Source: Clostridium sp. CS001 (GTDB lineage: Bacteria > Bacillota > Clostridia > Clostridiales > Clostridiaceae). Taken from it: a stretch of DNA of 64,000 nucleotides. Below the pieces are notes generated by a model. The model saw nothing but the letters and a program-made list of their open reading frames with translations. It did not search any database and was not told the DNA's origin. Location of the stretch: the NCBI RefSeq assembly GCF_020443565.1, contig NZ_JAIZZN010000017.1, positions 17,095 through 81,094 of the forward strand, written 5' to 3'. Shown here one piece after another: positions 46,315-56,900 of the stretch. The stretch's first letter is position 1. The number at the start of each line of letters is the position of its first letter. The translations under genes and the position numbers were made by a program.

Positions 46315-47291
46315 AATTAAAATATCTATTTAATAATAAAGATTTAGCCCATATGATACTTAATAATTGGGAGAATGATAATAAGGATTCTGATTTACTA
46401 AACTATTTTAGAATTTCATCAAATGCAGTTTACTGGTGTAAAAACCAAGGGAATACTTTTTTTCTTAGATTTGTAGCTGCCGAAGAAAAGTCTATGGAGA
46501 AAATACTTGCAGAACTTGAGTTTTTAACATATTTACGGAATTGTGGCTATCCGGCAGTGGAGACCATATTATCTAAAGCTGGTAATGAACTTGAAGTTGT
46601 AAATACACCTTGGGGAGTTTATTATGCAGTTGCATTTAAAAAAGTGTCAGGTAAACAACTAAGTGAAGTACCGTTAACAGATGACATTATTTTTGGCTTA
46701 GGTGAATCCCTAGGGAGATTGCATAGGCTAAGTAGTGAATATACACCATTAAAAGAAAGACGTATGGACTGGAAGGAAACAATGGACTGGATAGAGGTTG
46801 TATTACAGGGTTTTCCAGAGGAAATTGCGGCTAAAGAAGAACTACGCATACTTAAAGATTATTTTCTCAAATTATCTGCTACAAAGGAGAACTTTGGTCT
46901 TATCCACTATGATTTTGAACTTGATAATGTATTTTATGATGAATCTTCAAAAGCATATAACCCTATAGATTTTGATGATTCCACATATCATTGGTACGCA
47001 ATGGATATAGGGCAATCATTAGATAGTCTCAAGGAGGAGCTGCCAAAAGGGCAAATAGAATCTTCAGTAAATCAGTTTATCAAGGGTTATCGCGGTGAAT
47101 ATAATATTTCTGATGATATGCTTACACTGTTACCTGTCTTCAAAAGATATGCTAATTTATATGGATATGTTCGTCTACTTCAATCTATAGAAGAAAGATG
47201 GGATAATGAACCAGAATGGATGGTAGACTTAAGAATTCGCTTTGAGGGTGTATTAAACAATAGAAAGGCTACATTTGCAAATCCAATTTAA
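46308..47291 (+). CDS. Aminoglycoside-phosphotransferase-fold kinase
   Basis: A 327-residue protein with the APH/choline-kinase fold. The catalytic loop is GLIHYDFELDNVFYD (usual HxDxxxxN as HYDFELDN) and the metal-binding DFD in NPIDFDDSTYHWYAMDIG. Substrate cannot be told; relatives phosphorylate drugs or small alcohols. The start ATG overlaps the rsgA stop, so the two are translationally coupled. Resistance function is not implied by sequence alone. Confidence 0.85.
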   Translation: MLKLKYLFNNKDLAHMILNNWENDNKDSDLLNYFRISSNAVYWCKNQGNTFFLRFVAAEEKSMEKILAELEFLTYLRNCGYPAVETILSKAGNELEVVNTPWGVYYAVAFKKVSGKQLSEVPLTDDIIFGLGESLGRLHRLSSEYTPLKERRMDWKETMDWIEVVLQGFPEEIAAKEELRILKDYFLKLSATKENFGLIHYDFELDNVFYDESSKAYNPIDFDDSTYHWYAMDIGQSLDSLKEELPKGQIESSVNQFIKGYRGEYNISDDMLTLLPVFKRYANLYGYVRLLQSIEERWDNEPEWMVDLRIRFEGVLNNRKATFANPI

Positions 47292-47298
47292 AAATATA

Positions 47299-47326
47299 AG
47301 GCATGGGGTTTGGCCCCATGCCTTAA
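47299..47326. terminator. Bidirectional terminator
   Basis: AAGGCATGGGG pairs perfectly with CCCCATGCCTT around a TTTGG loop, between convergent genes. Confidence 0.85.
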
Positions 47327-47329
47327 TTG

Positions 47330-48010
47330 CTATTTAATACAACCACCATGAAAAATGCATTCATACACTTTAATATCATTACAGAATATTTCTTCATAAC
47401 CATTAAACCACTCAAATTCTCCATTTACTATGCAATGATACTTATAATCACCATTTTGATATACAAGGGGTCCACGATAAGGAGACTCCATTGGTGCTAA
47501 TAATAGACATTCTCTTAAGAAATCCCCAGAAAAACCATCAGCAATAATACGACCAATATAATTCATGGACCAAAAGGGGGAATCATCACACCACACTGCT
47601 TCTTCGCCTGCAAATTTTTCCCCACCTAAGTAGGTGTCAATATACTTTAAATTATCTTCTACATAGTGCAAATCATGTGAGCTAGGCCTAGATGAAGTAG
47701 TCTCTGTTCCTTTACCTGCATAAGTGATTTTTTTTGCACGACGTAGGAAGTCTAATTCTTTTTTATTTATGTACTGCAGATCCTTTGTGCATTCACATGA
47801 GCAATTTTCATCATCATAATTTCTGACAAGTTTATCAATACTTATTTTGAATAAATCACTTAAAATAATTATTTTATCAACGTCAGGATATGACTGTCCT
47901 AGTTCCCATTTAGCAACTGATTGTCTTGATATTCCGATTTTTTCTGCTAACTTTTCCTGAGACATTCCACTTTGTTTTCTTAATGTTTGTAATTTATCTT
48001 GAAATTTCAT
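47330..48010 (-). CDS. XRE-family regulator with DUF5680 domain
   Basis: A 226-residue protein. N-terminal Cro/CI helix-turn-helix (LRKQSGMSQEKLAEKIGISRQSVAKWE), then a DUF5680 domain (about 85-226) with KKITYAGKG, RPSSHDLHY, DTYLGGEKFAGEEAVW, SPYRGPLVYQNGDYKYHC and EWFNGYEEIF. The C-terminal domain is likely a ligand sensor. The start at 48010 follows GGGGTGAT; ATG 48016 and GTG 48019 are alternatives. No target is evident. Confidence 0.87.
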   Translation of the reverse strand: MKFQDKLQTLRKQSGMSQEKLAEKIGISRQSVAKWELGQSYPDVDKIIILSDLFKISIDKLVRNYDDENCSCECTKDLQYINKKELDFLRRAKKITYAGKGTETTSSRPSSHDLHYVEDNLKYIDTYLGGEKFAGEEAVWCDDSPFWSMNYIGRIIADGFSGDFLRECLLLAPMESPYRGPLVYQNGDYKYHCIVNGEFEWFNGYEEIFCNDIKVYECIFHGGCIK

Positions 48011-48348
48011 TTTCATCACCCCTATTTATATGATACATAAAAAATTATCCCATTTCTATCAATTAATGATAACAAATATGACAACTGTCAGTTGCTATAC
48101 AAAAATCATTGTTACTAGCTATACTATTAGATTAGTTTTAAAACATAATCTTTTCATCTATTATTTAAGCATTTCAATTAAATTTATTGGTCGTTATATT
48201 GAAATTAAAAGCAAAGAAAAAGATGCTCCATCCTGCAAAAGGTAGCACCTCTTCTTATTGTCTTATTTAGTTAAAATCCAATAGCCCTAAAATGAATGTT
48301 CTAAGTACGAACATGGGGTCAGGTACACGCCTTATATTGGAATTATAA
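48011..48348. other. Intergenic region, no supported gene
   Basis: AT-rich. It contains the upstream region of the XRE gene and the end of the SGNH hydrolase transcript. A 71-codon plus-strand frame (48030-48245) has no ribosome site or recognisable content. Nothing else was seen. Confidence 0.6.
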
Positions 48349-49032
48349 TTATATTTCAAGTGTTTCAATTAAGTTTTGAAATATCAATTTCTGAACATAG
48401 TCTGATGGGTGCAAACCATCATTTATGCATCCGTCACCATAAATAATATCATCAATTACTAATTTATTTTTTGCAAGATGTTCCGTTATATACTTATAAT
48501 TATCTACTAATAGAATTTTCTTGCTATCTGAAATATCACGTAAAATAGCAACAACTTCATCGGTATGATAAATCCTGTTTGGATAATACTCATTACTATA
48601 AGCGGATGGTGTTGGGGTTAATAAAACCACAGTTTTGCCTTTGCTAATCAATTGATCAATAACACATTCACAATTAGTCTTAAATTCTTCCATACCATTG
48701 CTGCGTTTACGGTCATTCAATCCAAATAAAAGAAATACAAAGCTATCATCATTTGATATTAGTGTATCAAGGTACTTATTTATCTGAAAGGAAAAGGCTC
48801 CCCCACATCCTCTATTTTCAACAGTACATGTTATATAATTATTATGTAAATATTGCTCAAATAAACCCCACCAACTATTTGGTGCCATTCTTCTAAAAAA
48901 TCTTGTTCCCTCATCCTCAAATATCAGTTCATCAGTCTTATAACTCATAGAACTACCAGCACCCGCGGCAACACTATCGCCTATAATCTTAATTTTTATG
49001 CCTTTTGCTAATATATCTTTAAATATCATCAT
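48349..49032 (-). CDS. SGNH/GDSL-family hydrolase
   Basis: A 227-residue esterase-like protein. Block I is KIIGDSVAAGAGSS with the nucleophile Ser; block II Gly is in RGCGGAFSFQ; block III is LLFGLNDRKRS (GxND); block V is DGLHPSDY with Asp and His. It probably removes acyl or acetyl groups from carbohydrate. The start is uncertain: ATG 49032 lies within the tail of a Uma2 remnant, and TTG 49047 is in the same frame. No signal peptide was found. Confidence 0.82.
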   Translation of the reverse strand: MMIFKDILAKGIKIKIIGDSVAAGAGSSMSYKTDELIFEDEGTRFFRRMAPNSWWGLFEQYLHNNYITCTVENRGCGGAFSFQINKYLDTLISNDDSFVFLLFGLNDRKRSNGMEEFKTNCECVIDQLISKGKTVVLLTPTPSAYSNEYYPNRIYHTDEVVAILRDISDSKKILLVDNYKYITEHLAKNKLVIDDIIYGDGCINDGLHPSDYVQKLIFQNLIETLEI

Positions 49033-49213
49033 CTTCTTCACTTTCAAATAGCTCTATATTTTTTATATCTAATGTTAAATCCTTAAATCTGATCGACTTT
49101 ATTTCTTCTTCTAAAAAGTTATATTCCCAGGTTAGCTCATATCTATTATTTTCTAAAGTATATACATATACTTTCTTAGACATTGGAGAAGCTATCCAAT
49201 ATTCAGGAACTCC
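49019..49213 (-). pseudogene. 5'-truncated Uma2 (DUF820) nuclease remnant
   Basis: The minus-strand frame reads GVPEYWIASPMSKKVYVYTL, then a Tyr/Glu-rich end finishing FESEEDDDI. GVPEYWI..P is the Uma2-family signature near the catalytic core. The frame is closed by a stop just upstream and no start codon is available, so only about the last 65 codons remain. It overlaps the start of the SGNH hydrolase gene. Confidence 0.65.
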
Positions 49214-49308
49214 TTATAATACCTAGTATAATATAGAATAAATTATTATTAAGACAGAATATATGAAAATGTCCTAGAATCCTATGAATTAAATTTATTG
49301 TAGATATT

Positions 49309-49809
49309 TTATAATAAATTTAATTCATAAGATTTTTCAATATTATTTTTATTTACTTCAATAAACCCCATAGAAATAAATAAATTTTGTGAACGATTAT
49401 TATATAAATAAATTTCTGGTATATAGATTTTACTTAATCCAATTGATTTTGCTCTTTCTATAAGTTTACCGATAACTTTCTTTCCAATTCCTCTACCCCA
49501 GTATTCTTCATATCCAATTGCTATAGGCATATTTTTTTCAGCTAATGTTACATCACCGATTGATTTCCAAATTTTACCTTGGAATATTTCAATAAAATAC
49601 AATTCCCCAATACTGTTTAAGTATTTGTACATCCTATTAATGATATCCATATCATAGACCTTATCAGTAACACCTTCGGAGTAGAGTAATACTTTGGGAT
49701 TTTGATACCAAGGCAATGCGGTTTTCCATTCGATTTTATCTGGATTTCTTAATCTCAAATTTTCATCTATGGGAATAATTTGTGGCTGAATACTCTGTTT
49801 AAAAGTCAT
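49309..49809 (-). CDS. GNAT-family N-acetyltransferase
   Basis: A 166-residue protein with the acetyl-CoA motif GYEEYWGRGIGKKVIGKLIE (RGIGK as the R/QxxGxG core) and the later NNRSQNLFISMGFIEV (motif B). N-terminal RLRNPDKIEWKTALPWYQNP is common in a subgroup of clostridial acetyltransferases. Substrate is unknown. AAGGAG lies 12 nt before the ATG. Confidence 0.85.
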   Translation of the reverse strand: MTFKQSIQPQIIPIDENLRLRNPDKIEWKTALPWYQNPKVLLYSEGVTDKVYDMDIINRMYKYLNSIGELYFIEIFQGKIWKSIGDVTLAEKNMPIAIGYEEYWGRGIGKKVIGKLIERAKSIGLSKIYIPEIYLYNNRSQNLFISMGFIEVNKNNIEKSYELNLL

Positions 49810-49870
49810 TTTAGTTGCTACTCCTTCATCTGATATTACTATGTCGTAACTTAAGAATATGGTTTATCAA

Positions 49871-50392
49871 TCACTTGTTATCTTTAAACTCCCAATAATC
49901 TTCTGATAATTGTATTACTTTACCTGTTAGTGGATTAACCATAAAATATTTATTATTAAAGGTTGATTTAATTCCATAATAATATGCTCTATCGGATACA
50001 AATAATCGTTTAGGGTTAGCTGTTAAAGGTACAGTATCTTTATCTTTAGAAATATCAATAAATATAAGATTCCCACTTGACTGTACATATTCTTTAACAA
50101 TCTGTTTTCCTTCATTGTATGTATACGTTGGTAAAGTAAAGTAGATTATTAAAGGTAAAATTAATGATATTAATACAATTGCGATAACTCTTAATTTCAA
50201 ATAAGTTTCTTGATCTCTAAATAATGATTTATACCAAAATGGTTGAAATATAAATAGAATAAAAATTCCAACCTCATAAATTCCTGTATACTCCTTTTGT
50301 ACTTTGTATGCAAAGTACAACTCCAATAGGGATATTAGCGTAATGCAGATAACTATGATATTCTTTATTTTTTTATCCTTAAATATTATCAT
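49871..50392 (-). CDS. Membrane protein of unknown function
   Basis: A 173-residue protein with three hydrophobic segments (IIVICITLISLLELYFAY; EVGIFILFIFQPFWY; VIAIVLISLILPLIIYF) and a C-terminal outer domain containing LTANPKRLFVSDRAYYYGIK. The last part resembles PepSY-like or YxeA-type folds only loosely, so no family is claimed. ATG 50392 follows GGAGGG with a 6-nt gap; TTG 50398 is in frame upstream. Confidence 0.65.
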   Translation of the reverse strand: MIIFKDKKIKNIIVICITLISLLELYFAYKVQKEYTGIYEVGIFILFIFQPFWYKSLFRDQETYLKLRVIAIVLISLILPLIIYFTLPTYTYNEGKQIVKEYVQSSGNLIFIDISKDKDTVPLTANPKRLFVSDRAYYYGIKSTFNNKYFMVNPLTGKVIQLSEDYWEFKDNK

Positions 50393-50517
50393 ATACAACC
50401 CTCCATAACATATTTTTTAACGATTATAGAACAATAGACTTACCTTATTATAACATTATTACAGTAAATTGAGAACCGAAAATGAATATACCATTTTATT
50501 CGGAAATATGCATTCGT

Positions 50518-50660
50518 TTATTTCCTGTTAGCATGCATGTCCAATATCATATGTTTTTTCATATAATTTGCTATATACTGACTTGGTTTTAACAACATTT
50601 TGGAAGCTTCAAGTCTTCCATCTTCTATAAGTGGCAGTTGCCTAACCCAGAAAAGTTACT
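50518..50660 (-). pseudogene. Decayed gene remnant
   Basis: The minus-strand frame ending at 50518 reads protein-like sequence (QLPLIEDGRLEASKMLLKPS, then QYIANYMKKHMILD). A second frame just upstream also looks coding (AAILTTLEADLDCHQSNF), which suggests a frameshifted remnant. No family was recognised. Confidence 0.35.
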
Positions 50661-50824
50661 TTGGTGGCAGTCTAAATCTGCTTCCAAAGTTGTTAATATT
50701 GCAGCACCGCAGGTGATGATTTAATGTCTTTTGACAAATTAACGCCATTGTCTTTCCACTGTTATATCGTTCTTAGTTATAGATATAACACTACTAAAAA
50801 AACACAATACAGATTTTCTGAAAC

Positions 50825-51068
50825 AAACTCTTTTTTCTTAGATTATGCTAACAAAAGTATATGTTGCGTAGAATGCATTTGAACAAGCCTTAGTAATTCT
50901 TAATTTATTTTATTTAGAGTTGCGTTTAGAAAAATACATGTTTGAGCGTCAGCGAGTTTGTATTTTTTAGCAACTATAAATAAAATAAATTTTAGAATTC
51001 CTAGGCGCAGTGAAAGCATTCCCGCAACATATACTTTTAGTTAAAGCATAATCTAAGAAAAAAGTTTT
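50825..51068 (+). repeat. Family B quasi-palindromic element, full length (244 bp)
   Basis: Outer arms CTTTTTTCTTAGATTATGCT-like on both sides (50825-50849 and 51045-51068), with AAAAGTATATGTTGCG and its complement next. Inner arms AATTCTTAATTTATTTTATT and AATAAAATAAATTTTAGAATT pair. The tip AAAATACATGTTTGAGCG..GTATTTTTT forms a hairpin. A 62-bp deleted version is at 28283. It lies 31 nt past the stop of the minus-strand CDF gene. Confidence 0.88.
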
Positions 51069-51098
51069 AGTTCAAAATAAGCTACGATGATTTTACAT

Positions 51099-52286
51099 CT
51101 ATTGCACCCCTAAATAATCTCTATCTATTGTCATTAAAGCATTATAATTAGGGCAACACTTTTTAAGTTCTTTATTGATATCTTCTTCTAGTTTAGTTTC
51201 ATCATGTTCTGTAAAGTTTGGATTAAAGTCAATTACTGCATCAAAAATCAAGTTCTTATAGTCACCTTCACCCACAATCCTAAAGTCATGAATTGATTTT
51301 ATTACAGGAAAATACTCCAATACATTTAAAAGATCTAGCCTAGATTCATTAACCTCTTCGTCATCTGTATTTATAGGATCCATGTGAATAACTAGATGAA
51401 GATCGAATTCCTCAGAAATCTCTTTTTCGGCTTTGTCGATAATTTCATGGATTTTAACTATAGAAATATCACAGGGAACTTCTGCATGGACGGAACCCAT
51501 GCGTCTACTAGGGCCATAGTTATGGATAACTAAATCGTGGGCGCCAGTAATATGGTCATAAGATAATAATTTTTCTTGAAGTCCTTTAACTAATTCATGG
51601 TCAGGAGCCTCACCAAGCAAGGGATTTAAAGTGTCCTTAATAAGTGAATATCCAGCATACATTATAAAAAAGGAAACCAATACTCCAATATAACCATCTA
51701 TTGGGAAGTCAATCCATTTGGATAAGATTAGTGATAGTGCAACACAACTTGAACTAACTACGTCGCTCAAGGCATCAAAGGAAGAAGCTTGAAGCGCGGA
51801 AGAATTTATTGCCTTACCCATGAACTTGTTAAATCTGCTAATCCAAACTTTGACGCCTATAGAAATCAATATTAATACAAAGGGTATAAGATTAAAGACT
51901 ACCTTTGAAGGATGAATTATTCTATCAAATGAGGTTTTAATAAACTCAAAACCTACTAGCATTACTAAAAAGGCAACAATAAGTCCAGAAATATACTCAA
52001 GCCTTCCGTGACCAAAAGGATGCTCTTTATCTGCAGGTTTACCAGCTAGTTTAAAGCCTAGAATTGTAATAACTGAAGAAGCAACATCTGAAAGATTATT
52101 AAAGGCATCTGCGGTAACTGCTATACTGTTTAATACTATTCCTACAATTAATTTTGTAGCGAAAAGAATTAGGTTTACTATAATTCCAACTATGCCACCT
52201 AAGTAACCATAGGCATCTCTTACTTTTTTATTGTTAACATCCTCTGAATTTTTTATAAATTTTAAAACTAAAAACTTTGATATCAT
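51099..52286 (-). CDS. Cation diffusion facilitator (divalent metal efflux)
   Basis: A 395-residue CDF transporter. Six membrane helices span about residues 30-220, with the metal-site motifs SIAVTADAFNNLSDVASS (helix II, HxxxD-type with Asn-Asp) and ASSFDALSDVVSSSCVALSL (helix V). GKPADKEHPFGHGRLEYISG is a strong family mark. The cytoplasmic C-terminal domain (about 225-300) has HDLVIHNYGPSRRMGSVHAEV. The C-terminal extension is longer than E. coli FieF. The start at 52286 follows AGAGGTGG. Metal is unknown (Zn, Fe or Mn). Confidence 0.93.
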   Translation of the reverse strand: MISKFLVLKFIKNSEDVNNKKVRDAYGYLGGIVGIIVNLILFATKLIVGIVLNSIAVTADAFNNLSDVASSVITILGFKLAGKPADKEHPFGHGRLEYISGLIVAFLVMLVGFEFIKTSFDRIIHPSKVVFNLIPFVLILISIGVKVWISRFNKFMGKAINSSALQASSFDALSDVVSSSCVALSLILSKWIDFPIDGYIGVLVSFFIMYAGYSLIKDTLNPLLGEAPDHELVKGLQEKLLSYDHITGAHDLVIHNYGPSRRMGSVHAEVPCDISIVKIHEIIDKAEKEISEEFDLHLVIHMDPINTDDEEVNESRLDLLNVLEYFPVIKSIHDFRIVGEGDYKNLIFDAVIDFNPNFTEHDETKLEEDINKELKKCCPNYNALMTIDRDYLGVQ

Positions 52287-52515
52287 ATTTTCCACCTCTG
52301 ATTGTATAGTATAATTTAAATATTGAATTTTAAACATATATTTAACAACTTAATTATAACATTCATTTAGATTTTAGAGAAATATTGTCCAAAAGATAAG
52401 ATTTATTTTAATTTTATAGAAATATTGACAGAATTTTTGTTATACTAGTAAGTGCATAGGAAAGGTGTTTGATTAAGGCACCTTAAAATAAATTATATGA
52501 ATTGGGGGAATATAT

Positions 52516-53817
52516 ATGAATAAAGAATTAGAATTTGCTCAAGATCTTATTGATTATATTTATGATAGTCCAACAGCTTTTCATGCTGTAGCAAAGGTTA
52601 AAGAAGATTTATGCAAAGAAGGCTTTGTAGAAATTAGAGAAGAACAAAAGTGGAATCTTGAAAAAGGTGGAAAGTACTTTGTAACAAAAAATGACTCTGC
52701 AATAACAGCCTTTGTTGTTGGAAATGGCGAAATAGAGGAAAAAGGCTTTAAGATTATTGGAGCTCATACAGATTCGCCTAGTTTTAGAATTAAGCCGCGT
52801 CCAGAAATAGTAGTAGAAAGTACATATGTAAGATTAAACACAGAGGTTTATGGTGGACCGATTCTAAATACTTGGATGGATAGACCACTATCAATAGCTG
52901 GAAGAGTAACTTTAAAAAGTGAAAATATTTTATACCCAGAAACTAGACTAGTTAATATTAATAAACCTATAATGATAATTCCTAACGTAGCTATTCACAT
53001 GAATAGAGAAGCGAATACTGGATTTGAATTAAATAAGCAAAAGGATACATTACCACTACTTTCAATGGTTAATGAGGAATTAGAGAAAGATAATTATCTC
53101 ATGAGTGCCATTGCAAAAGAGTTATCAGTAGAACTTAAACAAATTATAGATTTTGATTTATTTTTATATGAATATGAAAAAGGATCAATTATTGGCCTCA
53201 ATAATGAATTCATTTCAAGTTCAAGATTAGATGATTTAGCTATGGTACATGCGGGAATAAGAGCGCTAACTAGAACTTCTGCCGTAGAGGCAACAAATGT
53301 AATGGTTTGTTTTGATAATGAAGAAGTAGGAAGCTCAACAAAGCAAGGTGCTGACTCAAATATGTTGGTTAATATATTAGAGCGCATTACAATATCTCTA
53401 GGTAAAAATAGAGAGGAATTTTTGAGAGCTATCTCAAAATCCTTTATAATATCTGCAGATAATGCCCATGCTGTTCACCCTAACAGCCCAGAAAAGCATG
53501 ACCCAACAAATAAACCTTATATGAACAAAGGGCCAGTTATAAAAATTAATGCTAATCAAAGCTATACAACAGACAGCAATTCCAGTACGGTTTACGAGCT
53601 GGTTTGTGAAAAAGCAGGAGTGCCAGTGCAAAAGTTTGTTAATCGTTCTGATGTACGGGGTGGATCAACTATAGGACCTATATCTTCAACTCATCTAGAT
53701 ATACGCTCAGTAGATATGGGAAGCCCAACTCTTGCAATGCATTCAATAAGAGAGCTAGGCGGGGTTTTAGATCATACTTATGTTACAAAATCCTTTGAGG
53801 AATTTTATAAAATTTAG
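52516..53817 (+). CDS. M18-family aminopeptidase
   Basis: A 433-residue zinc aminopeptidase. Metal ligands and catalytic residues appear in IGAHTDSPSFRIKPRP, SSRLDDLAMVHAGI, VCFDNEEVGSSTKQGADS (Glu-Glu) and ISADNAHAVHPNSPEKHDP, with a late STHLDIRSVDMGSPTLAMHS. Family members remove N-terminal Asp/Glu or leucine. GGGGGA precedes the ATG. It is cytosolic, with no signal peptide. It lies before the large glucan synthase but is probably separate in function. Confidence 0.94.
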   Translation: MNKELEFAQDLIDYIYDSPTAFHAVAKVKEDLCKEGFVEIREEQKWNLEKGGKYFVTKNDSAITAFVVGNGEIEEKGFKIIGAHTDSPSFRIKPRPEIVVESTYVRLNTEVYGGPILNTWMDRPLSIAGRVTLKSENILYPETRLVNINKPIMIIPNVAIHMNREANTGFELNKQKDTLPLLSMVNEELEKDNYLMSAIAKELSVELKQIIDFDLFLYEYEKGSIIGLNNEFISSSRLDDLAMVHAGIRALTRTSAVEATNVMVCFDNEEVGSSTKQGADSNMLVNILERITISLGKNREEFLRAISKSFIISADNAHAVHPNSPEKHDPTNKPYMNKGPVIKINANQSYTTDSNSSTVYELVCEKAGVPVQKFVNRSDVRGGSTIGPISSTHLDIRSVDMGSPTLAMHSIRELGGVLDHTYVTKSFEEFYKI

Positions 53818-53981
53818 TTTAAGTAAAATAAGAAGCTGTAAGCAAAAGGAACTCACAATATTTCGTTGTGAGTTCTTTTTGTATTTTTACTAATAATTAA
53901 AGACTTTGTTGGAGATAATAGTTTGAGTTAGGCGCATGAAAATAAATTTTATAACAAAAAAGCGTTGAAAGGGTGGTTATA

Positions 53982-56900
53982 GTGCCATATGTTACATTAG
54001 GGGCAATAGTGGTAATAGGTATTTTAATTTGCATAGTGGTTAAAAGAAATTCAAATTATTATGAAGAGGAAAATCTACTAAAAGATATTCCAACCATAAA
54101 TGTGAATAGAGAGGATTTAGAGAAACATGCCTTTGAAATAGCACATCATTACTCTGATATAAGAAATAGCAATTGCAAGAAAAAGCTTATCAATAGCTTA
54201 GACAGAAGCTATGAAGATATTTTAAAGGGCTATGAAGACATAGACAAGGAAGGAGTAGATAGAAAGGAGATATTACCTGCGGCGGAATGGCTTTTAGATA
54301 ACATTTACTTAGTAGAAAAAGAGTATAAAAGTATAAAACAAGACATGCCAAAAGCATATTACAAAGACCTACCAACCATAGACATAGGGTTTATGAAGGG
54401 TTATCCAAGAGTTTATCATATTGCCATTGAAATAGTATCTCATACTGATGGTAGGATGGACGAAGGAGTTATTTTAAGCTTTATAAGAGCATATCAAAAG
54501 AATACTTTGCTAACCTCAGGTGAACTTTGGGCTATACCTATAATGTTACGAATAGCTTTAATTCAAAACATTGGGAAGGTAACTGAAAAAATTGTAGAAG
54601 CGAAACAATATAAAGAAAAAGCAGAATTAGTCGCAGAGAGGCTAATTAATGCTTTTAATGAAAGTAAAATAGTAACAGAGATATCCTTATTAAATAATGA
54701 AGAGTTAACATTTAATTCCCACTTTACAGAAAGACTATTAAAAATATTAAGGGACAATGGTATTGATTCTAAAGAAGTTTACAATTTTATAGATGAAAAA
54801 CTTGGGGCACAGGAAACTAGTGCGGAAAAGATTATATCATTAGAACACCAAGTTGAAGCAAGTCTTCAAATATCTATGGGGAATTCTATTAATAGTATAA
54901 GGGTCATGGAAGGTTTAAATTGGAGAAACTATTTTGAAAAACTAAGCTCAGTAGAGGGTATTTTGAGGGAAGACCCTTCTTGTATTTATGGCGAAATGGA
55001 TTTTAAGTCTAGAGATTATTATAGACATGAAATAGAAAAGATATCTAAACATACAAAGCTTCCAGAATCATATATTGCAAAAAAGGCTATTGAATGTTGC
55101 AGTGATGGTGAAGTCACAGAGATAAATACGTATAAGCAGCATGTAGGCTATTACTTGATAGATGATGGAGTTCATAAACTAAAGGAAAAGATAGGATATA
55201 AGAATGCTGGCATTAAGGACTTCATAAACAGTAAAAAAGAGAGTAGAGAAAACCTTTATATAGGCACCATTATAACATTTACAATGTTGATAGTCGGTTT
55301 ATTTATTGTGATTAGCTTATTAAATGATAATGACAAAGTACTATGGAGATATGTTGTAGCTATAATTGTTATATTAGTTCCCTGTAGTGAAATAGTAATA
55401 TCAATTTTTAACTGGAGTGTAAATATTTTAGGAACTCCATCCTTTATTCCTAAAATGGATTTTAAGGAAGTAATACCAGAGAAGTATAGCACAGTCGTAG
55501 TAATTTCAACTCTATTAAATGATGAGTCTCGAGTAAAAGAGCTAATTCATGATCTGGAGATACATTATCTTGCTAATGCCCAGAAAAATTTGTTTTTTGC
55601 ATTGCTTGGAGATTTTAAAGATAGTGATAGTAAAGAGGATGAACAAGATAAAGAAGTGGTAAGTGCGGGTATTTCGGCCATAGAGGCTTTAAATAAAAAG
55701 TATTGTAGAGATGGAAAAAAAATATTTTTCTTTTTAAATAGATATAGGCAGCACAACAAAAAAGAGGGCAAATGGATTGGATGGGAAAGAAAACGTGGGA
55801 AACTTATGGAGTTTAATGAGTTTTTACGAGGGAGTACAAATACTAGCTACAACGTAATGAGCACGGATGCGCAAACCCTTACCCATGTGAAGTACGTTAT
55901 AACACTTGATGCAGATACAAAACTTCCAAGAGATGCTGCAAAAAAACTAATAGGGGCTATGGCTCACCCATTAAATACTCCTGTTATAAATCCTAGCAAA
56001 AAGAGTGTAACTAGGGGATATGGATTAATGCAACCAAGTGTCGGAGTGTCTATACTTAGTGCCAATAAAACTTTGTTTTCAAAGATATTTTCTGGTGAAA
56101 CGGGTATAGATATCTATACTACAGCTATTTCTGATGTTTATCAGGATTTATTTGGAGAGGGGATTTTTACTGGGAAGGGAATTTACGATGTAGATACCTT
56201 TAATTATATGCTAAAAGATGAGATACCTGAAGATTCAGTATTAAGTCACGATTTGCTGGAGGGGTCATATGTTAGGACTGCCTTAGTTACAGATGTGGAA
56301 TTTATTGATGGATACCCAGCCTATTACAACTCTAGTGCTATGAGATTACATAGATGGACTAGAGGGGATTGGCAACTGTTACATTGGCTTAAAAAATCTT
56401 CGCCTTTAAATAAAATATCCAAGTGGAAGATATTGGATAACCTAAGAAGGAGTTTATTAGCCCCTTCAATTACAATATTACTTATTTTTACATTGGCGGG
56501 AATACTACCTGATGGAACAGATAAGTGGTTCATTACAGCCGTTGTTGCACTTTTAGCTCCAATACTTTTTGATGTAACTGAATCTGTGGTCTCAGAGGTA
56601 AAGGGATTAAGTTTATCGGGTAAAATTAAAAATAGCAAGATGGCTATAGAGCAAGTATTTTTAATCTTTTGCTTTATACCTTTTCAAGCATATTTAATGT
56701 TAGATGCCATAATTAGAACGTTATATAGGTTACTAATAAGTAAGAAAAACTTATTAGAGTGGCAATCAGCAGCAGATGTAGAGGTAAAGCTTGGAAGAAG
56801 ACTTAAAGATTTTATAGCTACCATGTGGGTTGGAAGTGCTATTTCACTTTTAATTTTATTTCTAGCCTTTAATACAAGTAGGAGTATAGGTATTCTTAGC

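Noticed and set aside
48030..48245. 71-codon plus-strand ORF
   Set aside because: No ribosome site, no recognisable content, located in the upstream region of the XRE gene.
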